Below the pieces are notes generated by a model. The model searched no databases. It was not told where the DNA came from and saw only the letters and a list, made by a program, of their open reading frames with translations. 19,971 bases of DNA, taken from contig JAHHQP010000036.1 of the NCBI GenBank assembly GCA_020026355.1, positions 1 to 19,971 on the forward strand, in the 5' to 3' direction. The DNA is from Bacteroidales bacterium (lineage in GTDB: Bacteria > Bacteroidota > Bacteroidia > Bacteroidales > UBA932). Position numbers and translations under genes: made by a program. Below are positions 7,826 to 14,109 of this stretch, piece after piece; the stretch's first letter is position 1, and each line of letters opens with the position of its first letter.

Positions 7826-7838
7826 CACCGATTTCAAA
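7808..7838 (-). promoter_or_regulatory. Promoter for the PurL-like/phoH unit
   Basis: On the minus strand TTTG (7838-7835), 19 bases, then TAAATTTA (7815-7808) match the -33/-7 pattern with one mismatch in the -7 box. It overlaps the folC promoter head to head. A spaced inverted repeat, ATCGGT (7803-7808) and ACCGAT (7827-7832), brackets both -7 boxes. Confidence 0.5.
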
Positions 7839-7849
7839 TGATTTGTCCT

Positions 7850-9235
7850 ATGAATCGTACATTCACCGAGGAGCAGTGGCAGGAACTGCTCAAGAATCTT
7901 TTCAACCGTTTCCCTTCATTTCAGCAGAACGGTTCTTCTGCTTACAAACCGGGTCTGGACCGTGTTCTTTTCTTCGATCAGATGAACGGTCATCCGCACC
8001 GTCGTTTCAAATCGGTCCATATTGCAGGGACCAACGGCAAGGGATCGGTGTCGAATATGCTGGCTTCCGTTCTTTCTGCCTGCGGTTACAAGGTCGGTCT
8101 CTATACTTCTCCCCATATCCTGGACTTCCGGGAGCGGATGCGCATACGTGAAGGTGAGGTGATCAGCTGCATCAGCAGAGAGGAAGTCCGAGATTTCATC
8201 GAGAAGTGGCAGGAGACGTTCGAGCATCTGGACTTGTCTTTCTTCGAGATCACGACCATGATGGCCTTTTCCTGGTTTGCGGAGCAGAAGGTGGATGTTG
8301 CAGTCATCGAAACGGGACTGGGAGGTCGTCTGGACGCGACGAACATCATCACGCCGGAGCTTTCCGTCATCACGAACATCGGACTGGATCATTGTGACCT
8401 GCTGGGCAGTTCGCTTGGGGAAATCGCCTTCGAGAAGGCCGGCATCATCAAACCTCTGGTTCCGGTAGTAGTCGGAGAGAGCCATCTGGAAACGGATGAA
8501 GTCTTTGAACGTAAGACTTTGTATACCAACCTGTCTGAAGCTGAATTCATGGGAGATCGGAAAGGGATCATGGATCTGCTGGTCTTTGCGGATAAGGTTC
8601 AGCCGGGTTTGTGGGATCAAGCTCCGGAAATTCTACAGGAGATGGATCTTCAGGGAATCTATCAGCAGAAGAATCTCCGTACGGCGCTGGCTGCCGTGGA
8701 TGTCCTGTGTAGCCGCGGACTGGTGCCGGCGACGCTTGATGGACAGTGCTTGAAGGAGGCTCTGGTGCATACGGCGGCGCGGATGGATTTCCATGGACGT
8801 TGGGAAAAGCTCTCCGATCTGCCTTACGTCCTCTGTGACATCGGGCACAATGCCCATGGCATGAAATACAATTTCGCTCAGTTGCAGTCTATGCTTGACT
8901 CCGGGGAGTACTCTTCCTTGATTCTGGTCTATGGTTCGGTCAATGATAAGGATGTCAAGGCCGTCTTGAAACTGATGCCTGCCGCTGCCTGCCATATCTT
9001 CACTCAGGCGGATAATCATCGCGCGTTGCCGGCTGAGGAACTGGAGAAGACTTATGTTGAGGTCGTTGGAGGAGCGGAGCAGGCTGGCGACTGCCGCCGC
9101 TGCACGAAAGTGTCGGATGCTGTCGCGCTGGCACTGGAAGTGGCAGGACAGGAAAGTGCCGGAAAACGTCCTCTGATCTATATAGGAGGCAGTACTTATA
9201 TCGTTTCTGAGGCTGTTCCGCTCTTCAAGAAATGA
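7850..9235 (+). CDS. folC: Bifunctional dihydrofolate synthase/folylpolyglutamate synthase
   Basis: This cytosolic Mur-ligase-like enzyme adds glutamate to dihydropteroate and then extends polyglutamate tails on folates. From the start at 7850 it has 461 residues. The ATP-binding loop is HIAGTNGKGSVSNMLASVL (P-loop GTNGKGS at about 60-66). YTSPHILDFRERMRI and ISREEV follow, then FFEITTMMAF, VIETGLGGRLDATNII, TNIGLDHCDLLG with IAFEKAGIIK, and a C-terminal domain with DIGHNAHGM and IYIGGSTYIVSE. These are all FolC hallmarks. The frame is open further upstream, including an ATG at 7838. The 7850 ATG fits both family length and the promoter. It stands alone on the plus strand, divergent from the PurL-like gene. 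No strong terminator follows; an A6/T8 stretch directly after the stop may act weakly. Confidence 0.96.
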   Translation: MNRTFTEEQWQELLKNLFNRFPSFQQNGSSAYKPGLDRVLFFDQMNGHPHRRFKSVHIAGTNGKGSVSNMLASVLSACGYKVGLYTSPHILDFRERMRIREGEVISCISREEVRDFIEKWQETFEHLDLSFFEITTMMAFSWFAEQKVDVAVIETGLGGRLDATNIITPELSVITNIGLDHCDLLGSSLGEIAFEKAGIIKPLVPVVVGESHLETDEVFERKTLYTNLSEAEFMGDRKGIMDLLVFADKVQPGLWDQAPEILQEMDLQGIYQQKNLRTALAAVDVLCSRGLVPATLDGQCLKEALVHTAARMDFHGRWEKLSDLPYVLCDIGHNAHGMKYNFAQLQSMLDSGEYSSLILVYGSVNDKDVKAVLKLMPAAACHIFTQADNHRALPAEELEKTYVEVVGGAEQAGDCRRCTKVSDAVALALEVAGQESAGKRPLIYIGGSTYIVSEAVPLFKK

Positions 9236-9271
9236 AAAAATTGATTTTTTTTGAAAAAAACTCAAAAAAAA

Positions 9272-9302
9272 TTTGGAGAGAAAGAAATTTTCCCTACCTT
9301 TG
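9272..9302 (+). promoter_or_regulatory. Promoter for tRNA-Val
   Basis: TTTG (9272-9275), 19 bases, then TACCTTTG (9295-9302): both boxes match the Bacteroidota consensus exactly. Transcription would begin near 9309, about 34 bases before the tRNA. Confidence 0.75.
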
Positions 9303-9342
9303 CAATCCCAAACAACAAAAGGGAACAGTTCTTAAAGAATTC

Positions 9343-9417
9343 GGGAGCATAGCTCAGTTGGTTCAGAGCGTCTGCCTTACAAGCAGAGGGTCGGGGGTTC
9401 GACTCCCTCTGCTCCCA
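9343..9417 (+). tRNA. tRNA-Val (anticodon UAC)
   Basis: Acceptor stem GGGAGCA pairs with TGCTCCC, with discriminator A. D arm is GCTC...GAGC. Anticodon stem TCTGC/GCAGA holds loop CTTACAA, giving anticodon TAC. T arm GGGGG TTCGACT CCCTC has one G-T pair. The CCA end is not encoded, so it must be added afterwards. It reads GUA-type valine codons. Confidence 0.97.
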
Positions 9418-9425
9418 CTACAAAA

Positions 9426-9457
9426 GAAAAGCAGTCTGATTCTTCAGGCTGCTTTTC
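9426..9457. terminator. Bidirectional hairpin terminator between tRNA-Val and the small lipoprotein gene
   Basis: GAAAAGCAGTCTGA, loop TTCT and TCAGGCTGCTTTTC form a 14-pair stem with one wobble. The stem base is A-rich on one side and T-rich on the other, so it can end both the plus-strand tRNA-Val transcript and the convergent minus-strand lipoprotein transcript. Confidence 0.85.
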
Positions 9458-9482
9458 TTCGGTTCAGAACAGTCGTACGGTC

Positions 9483-9713
9483 TTACTTGTTCAGGATCAG
9501 ACGCGTGAACTGTTGTCTTTCGTCCTGGGATGCGACGGCATTCTGCCAGTTCTGGATTTCAGCGAAAAGCTTTTTCGCTTTTTCTGCTTTGCCTGCATTC
9601 GCGATCTCTGTCGCTTGCGCGAATTTGTCCGCCATCTTTTCCGGGGTGCTCTTGCAGGATGAAACAGCGACGATGGCAAGCAGTACGCTTGCAAATGTGA
9701 TGATACGTTTCAT
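9483..9713 (-). CDS. Small lipoprotein of unknown function, 76 residues
   Basis: The protein starts MKRIITFASVLLAIVAVSSC, a clean lipoprotein signal with Cys20 as the lipid-anchored residue. The mature part is about 57 residues, charged and probably helical (PEKMADKFAQATEIANAGKA, then KAKKLFAEIQNWQNAV). I recognise no family. It has its own promoter (9770-9801) and a terminator (9426-9457), and it sits alone between two tRNA genes of opposite orientation. The promoter, terminator and typical lipobox make it a real gene rather than a chance reading frame. Confidence 0.82.
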   Translation of the reverse strand: MKRIITFASVLLAIVAVSSCKSTPEKMADKFAQATEIANAGKAEKAKKLFAEIQNWQNAVASQDERQQFTRLILNK

Positions 9714-9744
9714 TCGGTTTCTGGTTTAGTACGTTCGGTTCAGT

Positions 9745-9767
9745 CATGCAGTCCTGAAGGCTGCATG
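9745..9767. repeat. Inverted repeat at the leader start of the small lipoprotein gene
   Basis: CATGCAG (9745-9751) and CTGCATG (9761-9767) are separated by nine bases. The repeat lies just downstream of the -7 box, at the predicted transcription start. It could be an operator or a 5' leader hairpin; nothing in the sequence decides between them. Confidence 0.4.
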
Positions 9768-9769
9768 CG

Positions 9770-9801
9770 TAAAGATATGCAAAAATCTTTTAAAGGACAA
9801 A
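9770..9801 (-). promoter_or_regulatory. Promoter for the small lipoprotein gene
   Basis: On the minus strand TTTG (9801-9798), 20 bases, then TATCTTTA (9777-9770). The -33 match is exact and the -7 match is seven of eight. The leader would be about 50 bases and contains the inverted repeat. Confidence 0.6.
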
Positions 9802-9819
9802 TCATTCCGGCCGGTATGA

Positions 9820-9858
9820 AGAGAAAGAAGCGCTGCTCCCGGAAAGGGAACAGCGCTT
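9820..9858 (-). terminator. Terminator after tRNA-Gln
   Basis: AAGCGCTG and CAGCGCTT form an eight-pair GC-rich stem (9828-9858), extended inside by CCC/GGG pairing. A pyrimidine- and T-rich stretch follows on the minus strand. It is symmetric enough to work in both directions. Confidence 0.8.
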
Positions 9859-9861
9859 TTG

Positions 9862-9932
9862 TTGAGATACCAAGATTCGAACTTGGACAGACAGAACCAA
9901 AATCTGTAGTGCTACCGTTACACCATATCTCA
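9862..9932 (-). tRNA. tRNA-Gln (anticodon UUG)
   Basis: On the minus strand acceptor TGAGATA pairs with TATCTCA. Anticodon stem ACAGA/TCTGT holds loop TTTTGGT, giving anticodon TTG. T arm is CCAAG TTCGAAT CTTGG. The D loop contains AACGGTAGC. The length is 71 bases and no CCA is encoded. Confidence 0.96.
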
Positions 9933-9942
9933 ATACCGTGTG

Positions 9943-9973
9943 CAAATATATCACTATTTTTTCTTACCTGCAA
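9943..9973 (-). promoter_or_regulatory. Promoter for tRNA-Gln
   Basis: On the minus strand TTG (9973-9971), 20 bases, then TATATTTG (9950-9943), an exact -7 match. The tRNA starts 11 bases after the -7 box. Confidence 0.7.
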
Positions 9974-9982
9974 GAGAATGGG

Positions 9983-10420
9983 CTAAAGCAGGCCGTAAAT
10001 CATGTTCCAGACCAGAAAACGGGAGAATTTACCGACCAGCAGCATCAGTATCGTCCATCCTTGCTTGGTCTTGTAGAAACCCAAGGCCAGGGCGATTATG
10101 TCTCCTATGACCGGAACCCAGCAGATCAGTGCGGCCCAGATGCCGTACTTATCGATCGTCAGCTTCTGTTTTTCCAATGTTTCTGGCTTGACCTTGAACC
10201 ATTTCTCGATCCATTCCCATTTTCCGATCCAGCCGACCCAGTAGGTCAGCACACTTCCGATCCAGCTTCCCAACGTACCCATGAACAGGCAGCCGACTGG
10301 ATTCTGCGTGGCATGCAGCACGGCGAAATAGATGGCATCGGAACTGAACGGAATGATCGTCGCCGCCAGGAAACATCCGAGGAAAAGGCCCCATAGACCC
10401 AAAGTTGTCAACATGCCCAT
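9983..10420 (-). CDS. Small VTT/DedA-like membrane protein (YqaA type)
   Basis: A 145-residue inner-membrane protein with about four hydrophobic segments. It resembles the short YqaA branch of the SNARE-associated/VTT (DedA) superfamily. Typical features are SSDAIYFAVL near the first re-entrant region (about 26-35), LGSWIGSVLTYWVGWIGKW (about 50-68), and WVPVIGDIIALALGFYK (about 100-117), which matches the second conserved helical hairpin. DedA relatives take part in lipid flipping and membrane homeostasis. No specific substrate can be assigned. The start at 10420 lies one base after the tadA stop, so translation is probably coupled to tadA; a second ATG two codons in is an alternative. No terminator was seen before the tRNA-Gln promoter. 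Confidence 0.82.
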   Translation of the reverse strand: MGMLTTLGLWGLFLGCFLAATIIPFSSDAIYFAVLHATQNPVGCLFMGTLGSWIGSVLTYWVGWIGKWEWIEKWFKVKPETLEKQKLTIDKYGIWAALICWVPVIGDIIALALGFYKTKQGWTILMLLVGKFSRFLVWNMIYGLL

Positions 10421-10421
10421 G

Positions 10422-10865
10422 TCAGTTTCGTTTCTTCTTGAAGAAATCAGCCACCAGGCTGCTGCAGGAGTCTTCCATGACTCCGGAAGTGATCTTGGTC
10501 TTCGGGTGCATCAGTGAGGGAGTGAAGCGGGAATAGCCCCGTTTCGGGTCACCGGCTCCATAGATGATTTCTCCGATCTGTGACCAGGCCAGGGCACCGG
10601 CGCACATCGGACAAGGTTCGACGGTCACATAGAGCGTGCAGTCGTTGAGATATTTCCCGCCGAGAGCTTCCGTCGCGGCGGTGATCGCGATCATTTCCGC
10701 ATGAGCCGTCGGGTCGCCGAGTCGTTCGGTCATGTTGTGTCCCTTGCCGATGATACGGCCTTTGCAGACGACGACAGCCCCGATAGGGACCTCGTCTTCC
10801 GCTTCTGCTGCACGCGCCTCTTTCAAGGCTTCCTGCATGTATCTTTCGTGGTTCTCCTGCATCAT
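10422..10865 (-). CDS. tadA: tRNA-specific adenosine deaminase
   Basis: It deaminates adenosine 34 to inosine in tRNA-Arg(ACG), allowing wobble decoding; this is an essential cytosolic zinc enzyme. The 147-residue length is typical. The CDA-fold zinc site is complete: HAE with His55 and catalytic Glu57, and PCPMC with Cys85 and Cys88. DEVPIGAVVV, KYLNDCTLYVTVEPCPMCAG, GAGDPKRG and the C-terminal LVADFFKKKR fit the family. The protein begins MMQ, so either of two consecutive ATGs could serve. The first directly abuts the UPF0210 stop with no gap, and the following membrane-protein gene starts one base after its stop. It therefore lies in the middle of a tightly packed unit. Confidence 0.96.
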   Translation of the reverse strand: MMQENHERYMQEALKEARAAEAEDEVPIGAVVVCKGRIIGKGHNMTERLGDPTAHAEMIAITAATEALGGKYLNDCTLYVTVEPCPMCAGALAWSQIGEIIYGAGDPKRGYSRFTPSLMHPKTKITSGVMEDSCSSLVADFFKKKRN

Positions 10866-12230
10866 CTAATTCTTGAAACTATGTACAGGTGCCGGAATCC
10901 TTCCTTCTCGGTTCACGAAATCGCTGCAGCTGAAGGTGCTGACTTTCATGACCGGAGCATGGCCCAGCAGTCCGCCGAACTCCACTGAATCTCCGACACT
11001 TTTCCCTACGACCGGAATGATCCTGACAGCGGTGGTCTTCTGGTTGATCATGCCGATCGCCGCTTCATCGGCGATGATGCCGGCAATCGTCGTTGCCGGT
11101 GTGTCTCCCGGAATCGCGATCATATCCAGTCCTACGGAGCAGACACAGGTCATCGCTTCCAGCTTCTCGATACATAGCGCTCCACATTCCACGGCCTCGA
11201 TCATTCCCTGATCTTCGCTGACCGGAATGAAGGCACCGCTCAGTCCGCCGACATAGGAAGAAGCCATGATGCCACCTTTCTTCACCTGATCGTTCAGCAT
11301 GGCTAACGCTGCGGTTGTTCCAGGAGCTCCTGCCTTTTCCACGCCTATTTCTTCCAGGATGTCCGCCACGCTGTCTCCGATGGCCGGAGTAGGGGCCAGG
11401 GACAGGTCAATGATGCCGAATGGAATGTTCAGGCGCCTTGAGGCTTCCTGAGCGACCAGCTGTCCGACTCTCGTGATCTTGAAGGCGGTTTTCTTGATGG
11501 TTTCGCAGAGAACCTCGAAATTCTGACCTCTGACTTTCTCAAGTGCATACTTGACGACTCCCGGTCCGCTGACGCCTACGTTGATCACGGCATCGGCTTC
11601 AGTCACTCCATGGAAGGCTCCAGCCATGAACGGGTTGTCATCCGGAGCGTTGCACAGGACGACCAGTTTCGCGCAGCCCAGTGAATCCTGAGTCGCCGTG
11701 AGCGCCGCAGTCTTCTTGACGGTTTCTCCCATCAATCGGACGGCATCCATGTTGATGCCGGTCTTCGTCGAGCCGACATTGACTGAAGAACAGATTCTTT
11801 CCGTGGTGGACAGGGCTTCCGGAATGGATTCGATCAGGAGCTTGTCGCTGGCAGTCATGCCTTTAGATACGATGGCGGAATAGCCGCCGAGGAAGTTGAC
11901 CCCGATTTCAGCGGCCACTTTGTCCAAAGTGCGCGCGATCTCCGCGTAATCATGCGGAGTCTTGCAGCAGGTTGCTCCGACGAGGGAAACAGGGGTGACG
12001 GAGACCCTCTTGTTGACGATAGGAACTCCGAATTCAGCTGCGATGTCCTCTGCGGTACGGGCCAGATTGCCGGCGTACTTGAGGATCTTTGTCCTGATCT
12101 TTTCACAAGTCCGCTGCAGGTCGCTGTCCGCACAGTCCAGCAGACTGATGCCGATCGTGATGGTCCGGACATCCAGATTCTTGTGTTCGATCATGTTGTT
12201 GGTCTCCAGGACCTCATGTATGTTGATCAT
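10866..12230 (-). CDS. UPF0210 (PFL-like) family protein
   Basis: A 454-residue cytosolic protein of the UPF0210/DUF711 family, whose fold resembles pyruvate formate-lyase; no activity is established. Family landmarks are ISLLDCADSDLQRTCEKIRT, VNKRVSVTPVSLVGATC, INFLGGYSAIVSKGMT, CSSVNVGSTKTGINMDAVRLMG, the glycine-rich GVSGPGVVKYAL, SLAPTPAIGDSVADILEEIG, APGTTAALAMLND, GGLSGAFIPVSED and GLDMIAIPGDT. The full length is present with no break. It follows the ACT-domain gene by 21 bases, a pairing conserved widely in bacteria and archaea. That suggests the ACT protein senses a ligand for, or forms a complex with, this protein; that is inference. It abuts tadA directly. An internal ATG (codon 13) is a less likely start. 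Confidence 0.93.
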   Translation of the reverse strand: MINIHEVLETNNMIEHKNLDVRTITIGISLLDCADSDLQRTCEKIRTKILKYAGNLARTAEDIAAEFGVPIVNKRVSVTPVSLVGATCCKTPHDYAEIARTLDKVAAEIGVNFLGGYSAIVSKGMTASDKLLIESIPEALSTTERICSSVNVGSTKTGINMDAVRLMGETVKKTAALTATQDSLGCAKLVVLCNAPDDNPFMAGAFHGVTEADAVINVGVSGPGVVKYALEKVRGQNFEVLCETIKKTAFKITRVGQLVAQEASRRLNIPFGIIDLSLAPTPAIGDSVADILEEIGVEKAGAPGTTAALAMLNDQVKKGGIMASSYVGGLSGAFIPVSEDQGMIEAVECGALCIEKLEAMTCVCSVGLDMIAIPGDTPATTIAGIIADEAAIGMINQKTTAVRIIPVVGKSVGDSVEFGGLLGHAPVMKVSTFSCSDFVNREGRIPAPVHSFKN

Positions 12231-12251
12231 GATTTCTTGTGCTTGAAAGGG

Positions 12252-12524
12252 TTAGATACGGTGCATCTTGTCGAAGATGTCTTCTTTCTGACATTTGATC
12301 TGGACGCCGGTATCTTCTCCGAGCGTATCGATCTCATGGGCGAAAGTGGTGAAGTCAATCTTCATTCTGGAAGTGTCGACGATCATCATCATGTTGAAGA
12401 ATCCTTGCACGATTGTCTGTGAGATGTCCAGGATGTTGACATCGTTGCCGGCAAGATAGGTGCAGACTTTGGCGATGATGCCGATGGTGTCTTTGCCGAC
12501 GACAGTAATGATTGTTCTGTTCAT
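12252..12524 (-). CDS. ACT domain protein, UPF0237 family
   Basis: A 90-residue single ACT domain: MNRTIITVVGKDTIGIIAKV, then TYLAGNDVNILDISQTIVQG, FFNMMMIVD and a C-terminal helix. This is the beta-alpha-beta-beta-alpha-beta pattern of small-ligand (often amino-acid) binding ACT modules, related to GcvR. UPF0237 proteins are regularly encoded just before UPF0210 proteins, as here. It heads the four-gene unit and has a promoter at 12548-12578. Ligand and partner are unknown. Confidence 0.92.
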   Translation of the reverse strand: MNRTIITVVGKDTIGIIAKVCTYLAGNDVNILDISQTIVQGFFNMMMIVDTSRMKIDFTTFAHEIDTLGEDTGVQIKCQKEDIFDKMHRI

Positions 12525-12547
12525 GTACTTGATTTTTTATTAAGTTG

Positions 12548-12578
12548 TAAATGTACATAAAAAAGGAAAAACGGACAA
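12548..12578 (-). promoter_or_regulatory. Promoter for the UPF0237-UPF0210-tadA-VTT unit
   Basis: On the minus strand TTG (12578-12576), 20 bases, then TACATTTA (12555-12548), seven of eight at -7. The -33 element lies inside the stem of the rpmH terminator (12571-12594). Confidence 0.5.
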
Positions 12579-12594
12579 CCTGCCGGTCATCCGT
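12561..12594 (-). terminator. Rho-independent terminator of rpmH
   Basis: ACGGATGACC, loop GGCA and GGTTGTCCGT form a ten-position stem with two wobbles, followed by TTTTCCTTTT. A second, longer-looped inverted repeat (CCCTGA/TCAGGG, 12610-12634) lies between it and the rpmH stop. Confidence 0.75.
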
Positions 12595-12642
12595 TTCCTT
12601 CATCTTCTCCCCTGAATAATGAAAGACATCAGGGTAGGACTG

Positions 12643-12795
12643 CTAGTATCTGTCTTCAGATGATACAGTCAATTTCTTACGTCCGTGGCGACGACGTGCA
12701 GCGAGTACACGACGGCCGTTAGGAGTAGACATGCGCTCGCGGAATCCATGTTTGTTGCGGCGCTTGCGCTCTGATGGTTGGAATGTTCTTTTCAT
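12643..12795 (-). CDS. rpmH: 50S ribosomal protein L34
   Basis: A 50-residue, very basic protein: MKRTFQPSERKRRNKHGFRE followed by RMSTPNGRRVLAARRRHGRK and a short tail ending SSEDRY. This is the near-invariant bL34 sequence (FQPS, RKR...HGFR.RM.T..GR.VL..RR..GR..L). It is an rRNA-binding component of the large ribosomal subunit. It has its own promoter and terminator and is therefore monocistronic. The acidic C-terminal tail SSEDRY extends a few residues past the usual end. It is not next to rnpA or dnaA here. Confidence 0.98.
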   Translation of the reverse strand: MKRTFQPSERKRRNKHGFRERMSTPNGRRVLAARRRHGRKKLTVSSEDRY

Positions 12796-12828
12796 TATCT
12801 TTTGTTTTTAATATTCTATAAGGGAGTG

Positions 12829-12859
12829 CAAAGGTAAGCTTTTTAAGATTAATTGCAAA
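12829..12859 (-). promoter_or_regulatory. Promoter for rpmH
   Basis: On the minus strand TTTG (12859-12856), 19 bases, then TACCTTTG (12836-12829), exact matches at both boxes. The -33 element overlaps the last codons of rsmG. The leader would be about 28 bases. Confidence 0.75.
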
Positions 12860-13529
12860 ATTTTTCAATGTAAATGACAAGTTTTTCTGAAAAATAGTCG
12901 TCGTGCAGCCAACTGTCTATCGGCCAGGTATGCACGGAACCCTTCGGCAGCTGGAAACGAGCCATGGTCCTGGAGATTTCTTCCGTGATGTCTCCGCCTT
13001 TCAGGTAGAGGATCCCCCGGTTGTATTTCCCTTTCACCCAAGGCATGAAATTGTCCAGGGCGGTCACGGCGCGAGACACGACGAAGTCGAATTTCTGCGG
13101 CAGGGATTCGGCTCTGGCATTGACTGTGGTCACATTGGCCAGGCCCAGAGCAGCGGAGACTTCCCGGGCGACGATGATCTTTTTCCCGACGGAATCACAG
13201 AGGGTGAATCTTACGTCCGGGAAGAAGACGGCCAGCGGGATGCCGGGAAATCCGCCTCCGGTCCCCAGGTCAAGGATGGAGTACTCGGCCCCATTGACCT
13301 GAAGTTCTTTATAGATTTCCGGTTGCCGAGCTTTCAGATAAGCGGCGATTCCGAGGGAGTGCAGGACATGGTGACGGTAGAGTTCGTCGATATCCTTGCG
13401 GGAAATGACGTTGATCTTGGCGTTCCATTCCCGGTACAAGCCTTCCATAGCCTCGAAGGAGGCGAACTGAGCTTCGGTAAGTTCTGGAAAGGTGTTTTCC
13501 AGCATCGTCTTAAATTCTTTGAATTCCAT
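12849..13529 (-). CDS. rsmG: 16S rRNA (guanine-527 N7)-methyltransferase
   Basis: It methylates N7 of G527 in 16S rRNA using S-adenosylmethionine. The 226 residues match the usual size. YREWNAKINVISRKD (about 32-46) and YRHHVLHSL precede the SAM motif ILDLGTGGGFPGIPLA (about 85-100). FTLCDSVGKKIIVAREV, VNARAES and FDFVVSRAV follow; these are characteristic of RsmG. It starts 12 bases after the stop of the sigma-factor gene, so it is likely the last gene of a polA-sigma-rsmG transcript. No terminator follows; the rpmH promoter begins within its 3' end. Confidence 0.95.
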   Translation of the reverse strand: MEFKEFKTMLENTFPELTEAQFASFEAMEGLYREWNAKINVISRKDIDELYRHHVLHSLGIAAYLKARQPEIYKELQVNGAEYSILDLGTGGGFPGIPLAVFFPDVRFTLCDSVGKKIIVAREVSAALGLANVTTVNARAESLPQKFDFVVSRAVTALDNFMPWVKGKYNRGILYLKGGDITEEISRTMARFQLPKGSVHTWPIDSWLHDDYFSEKLVIYIEKFCN

Positions 13530-13541
13530 TTCTATAAGAGG

Positions 13542-14108
13542 TTAGATCTCGTCGGAGATGTCCATCATTTTCAACAGCTGGGCTTTGGCCCGTCTGATCT
13601 TTGTCTTGACTGTATTCAGGGGCAGGTCCATCGCATCGGCGATTTCCTTGTAGCCGAAATTTTCGATGAGATTCATTTTCGCGACCTGCTTGTAGTCGTC
13701 CTTCAGTTTCTCGATGTTCGTCAGCCACTTGTCGTATTCCTGCTGCTTGATGATGTCCTCTTCCGGATTGTGCATCGGAGCGGGAATCGTGCTCAGTTCG
13801 CTGAAGTCATCGTTGAGTGAGGTTGTCGGCATGTTGCTCTTTTCCCGGTCATGCTTGCTCAGGTGGTCGAAGGCGGTGTTCCGGGCGATGCGGTAGAGCC
13901 ACGTAGAGAACTTGAAGGCCGGGTTGTAGCTGGCGATCTGGCTGAAAGCTTTCTGGAAGCTTTCGAGACAGATGTCTTCCACATCTTCTTTCTGTGAAAC
14001 ATACTTGGAGATATGGTTCTTCACACCGCTGCTGTAGCGGGTGTACAGGACAATGAAGGCCGCCTGGTTCTGTGCGACGGCTTCCTTCACCAGGTCGGTG
14101 TCCGGCAT
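13542..14108 (-). CDS. ECF-type sigma-70 family RNA polymerase sigma factor
   Basis: About 188 residues with only sigma regions 2 and 4, the extracytoplasmic-function type. Region 2 (about 5-80) shows AFIVLYTRYSSGVKNHI, DVEDICLESFQKAF and FSTWLYRIARNTAFDHL, covering core binding and -10 recognition. Region 4 (about 135-180) has a helix-turn-helix, FGYKEIADAMDLPLNTVKTK. An acidic linker (NDDFSELSTIPAPMHNPEED) joins them. The frame is open ten codons further to an ATG at 14138, but those codons overlap the conserved 3' end of polA. The ATG at 14108, one base after the polA stop, gives the normal start MPDTDLVKEAV and suggests translational coupling. No anti-sigma factor is adjacent. The target genes are unknown. 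Confidence 0.88.
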   Translation of the reverse strand: MPDTDLVKEAVAQNQAAFIVLYTRYSSGVKNHISKYVSQKEDVEDICLESFQKAFSQIASYNPAFKFSTWLYRIARNTAFDHLSKHDREKSNMPTTSLNDDFSELSTIPAPMHNPEEDIIKQQEYDKWLTNIEKLKDDYKQVAKMNLIENFGYKEIADAMDLPLNTVKTKIRRAKAQLLKMMDISDEI

Positions 14109-14109
14109 G

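Noticed and set aside
7823..7849. TTG-initiated extension of folC, and a TTG start at 7837 for the PurL-like gene
   Set aside because: Both TTG triplets are better explained as parts of the divergent promoters (the -7 and -33 boxes). Good ATG codons follow in each direction.
8633..9265. Long open frame antisense to folC (210 codons), and similar long antisense frames opposite polA and the peptidase gene
   Set aside because: These lie wholly opposite well-supported conserved genes. They show no family resemblance and no promoter, so they are by-products of codon bias.
9236..9271. A-rich and T-rich runs directly after the folC stop as a terminator
   Set aside because: The stem would be only A-T pairs and unstable. 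It may help weakly, but I cannot support a terminator call.
9740..9973. Open frame of 77 codons on the minus strand through the tRNA-Gln locus
   Set aside because: Its middle is the translated tRNA-Gln sequence and its ends are promoter and terminator; it is not a gene.
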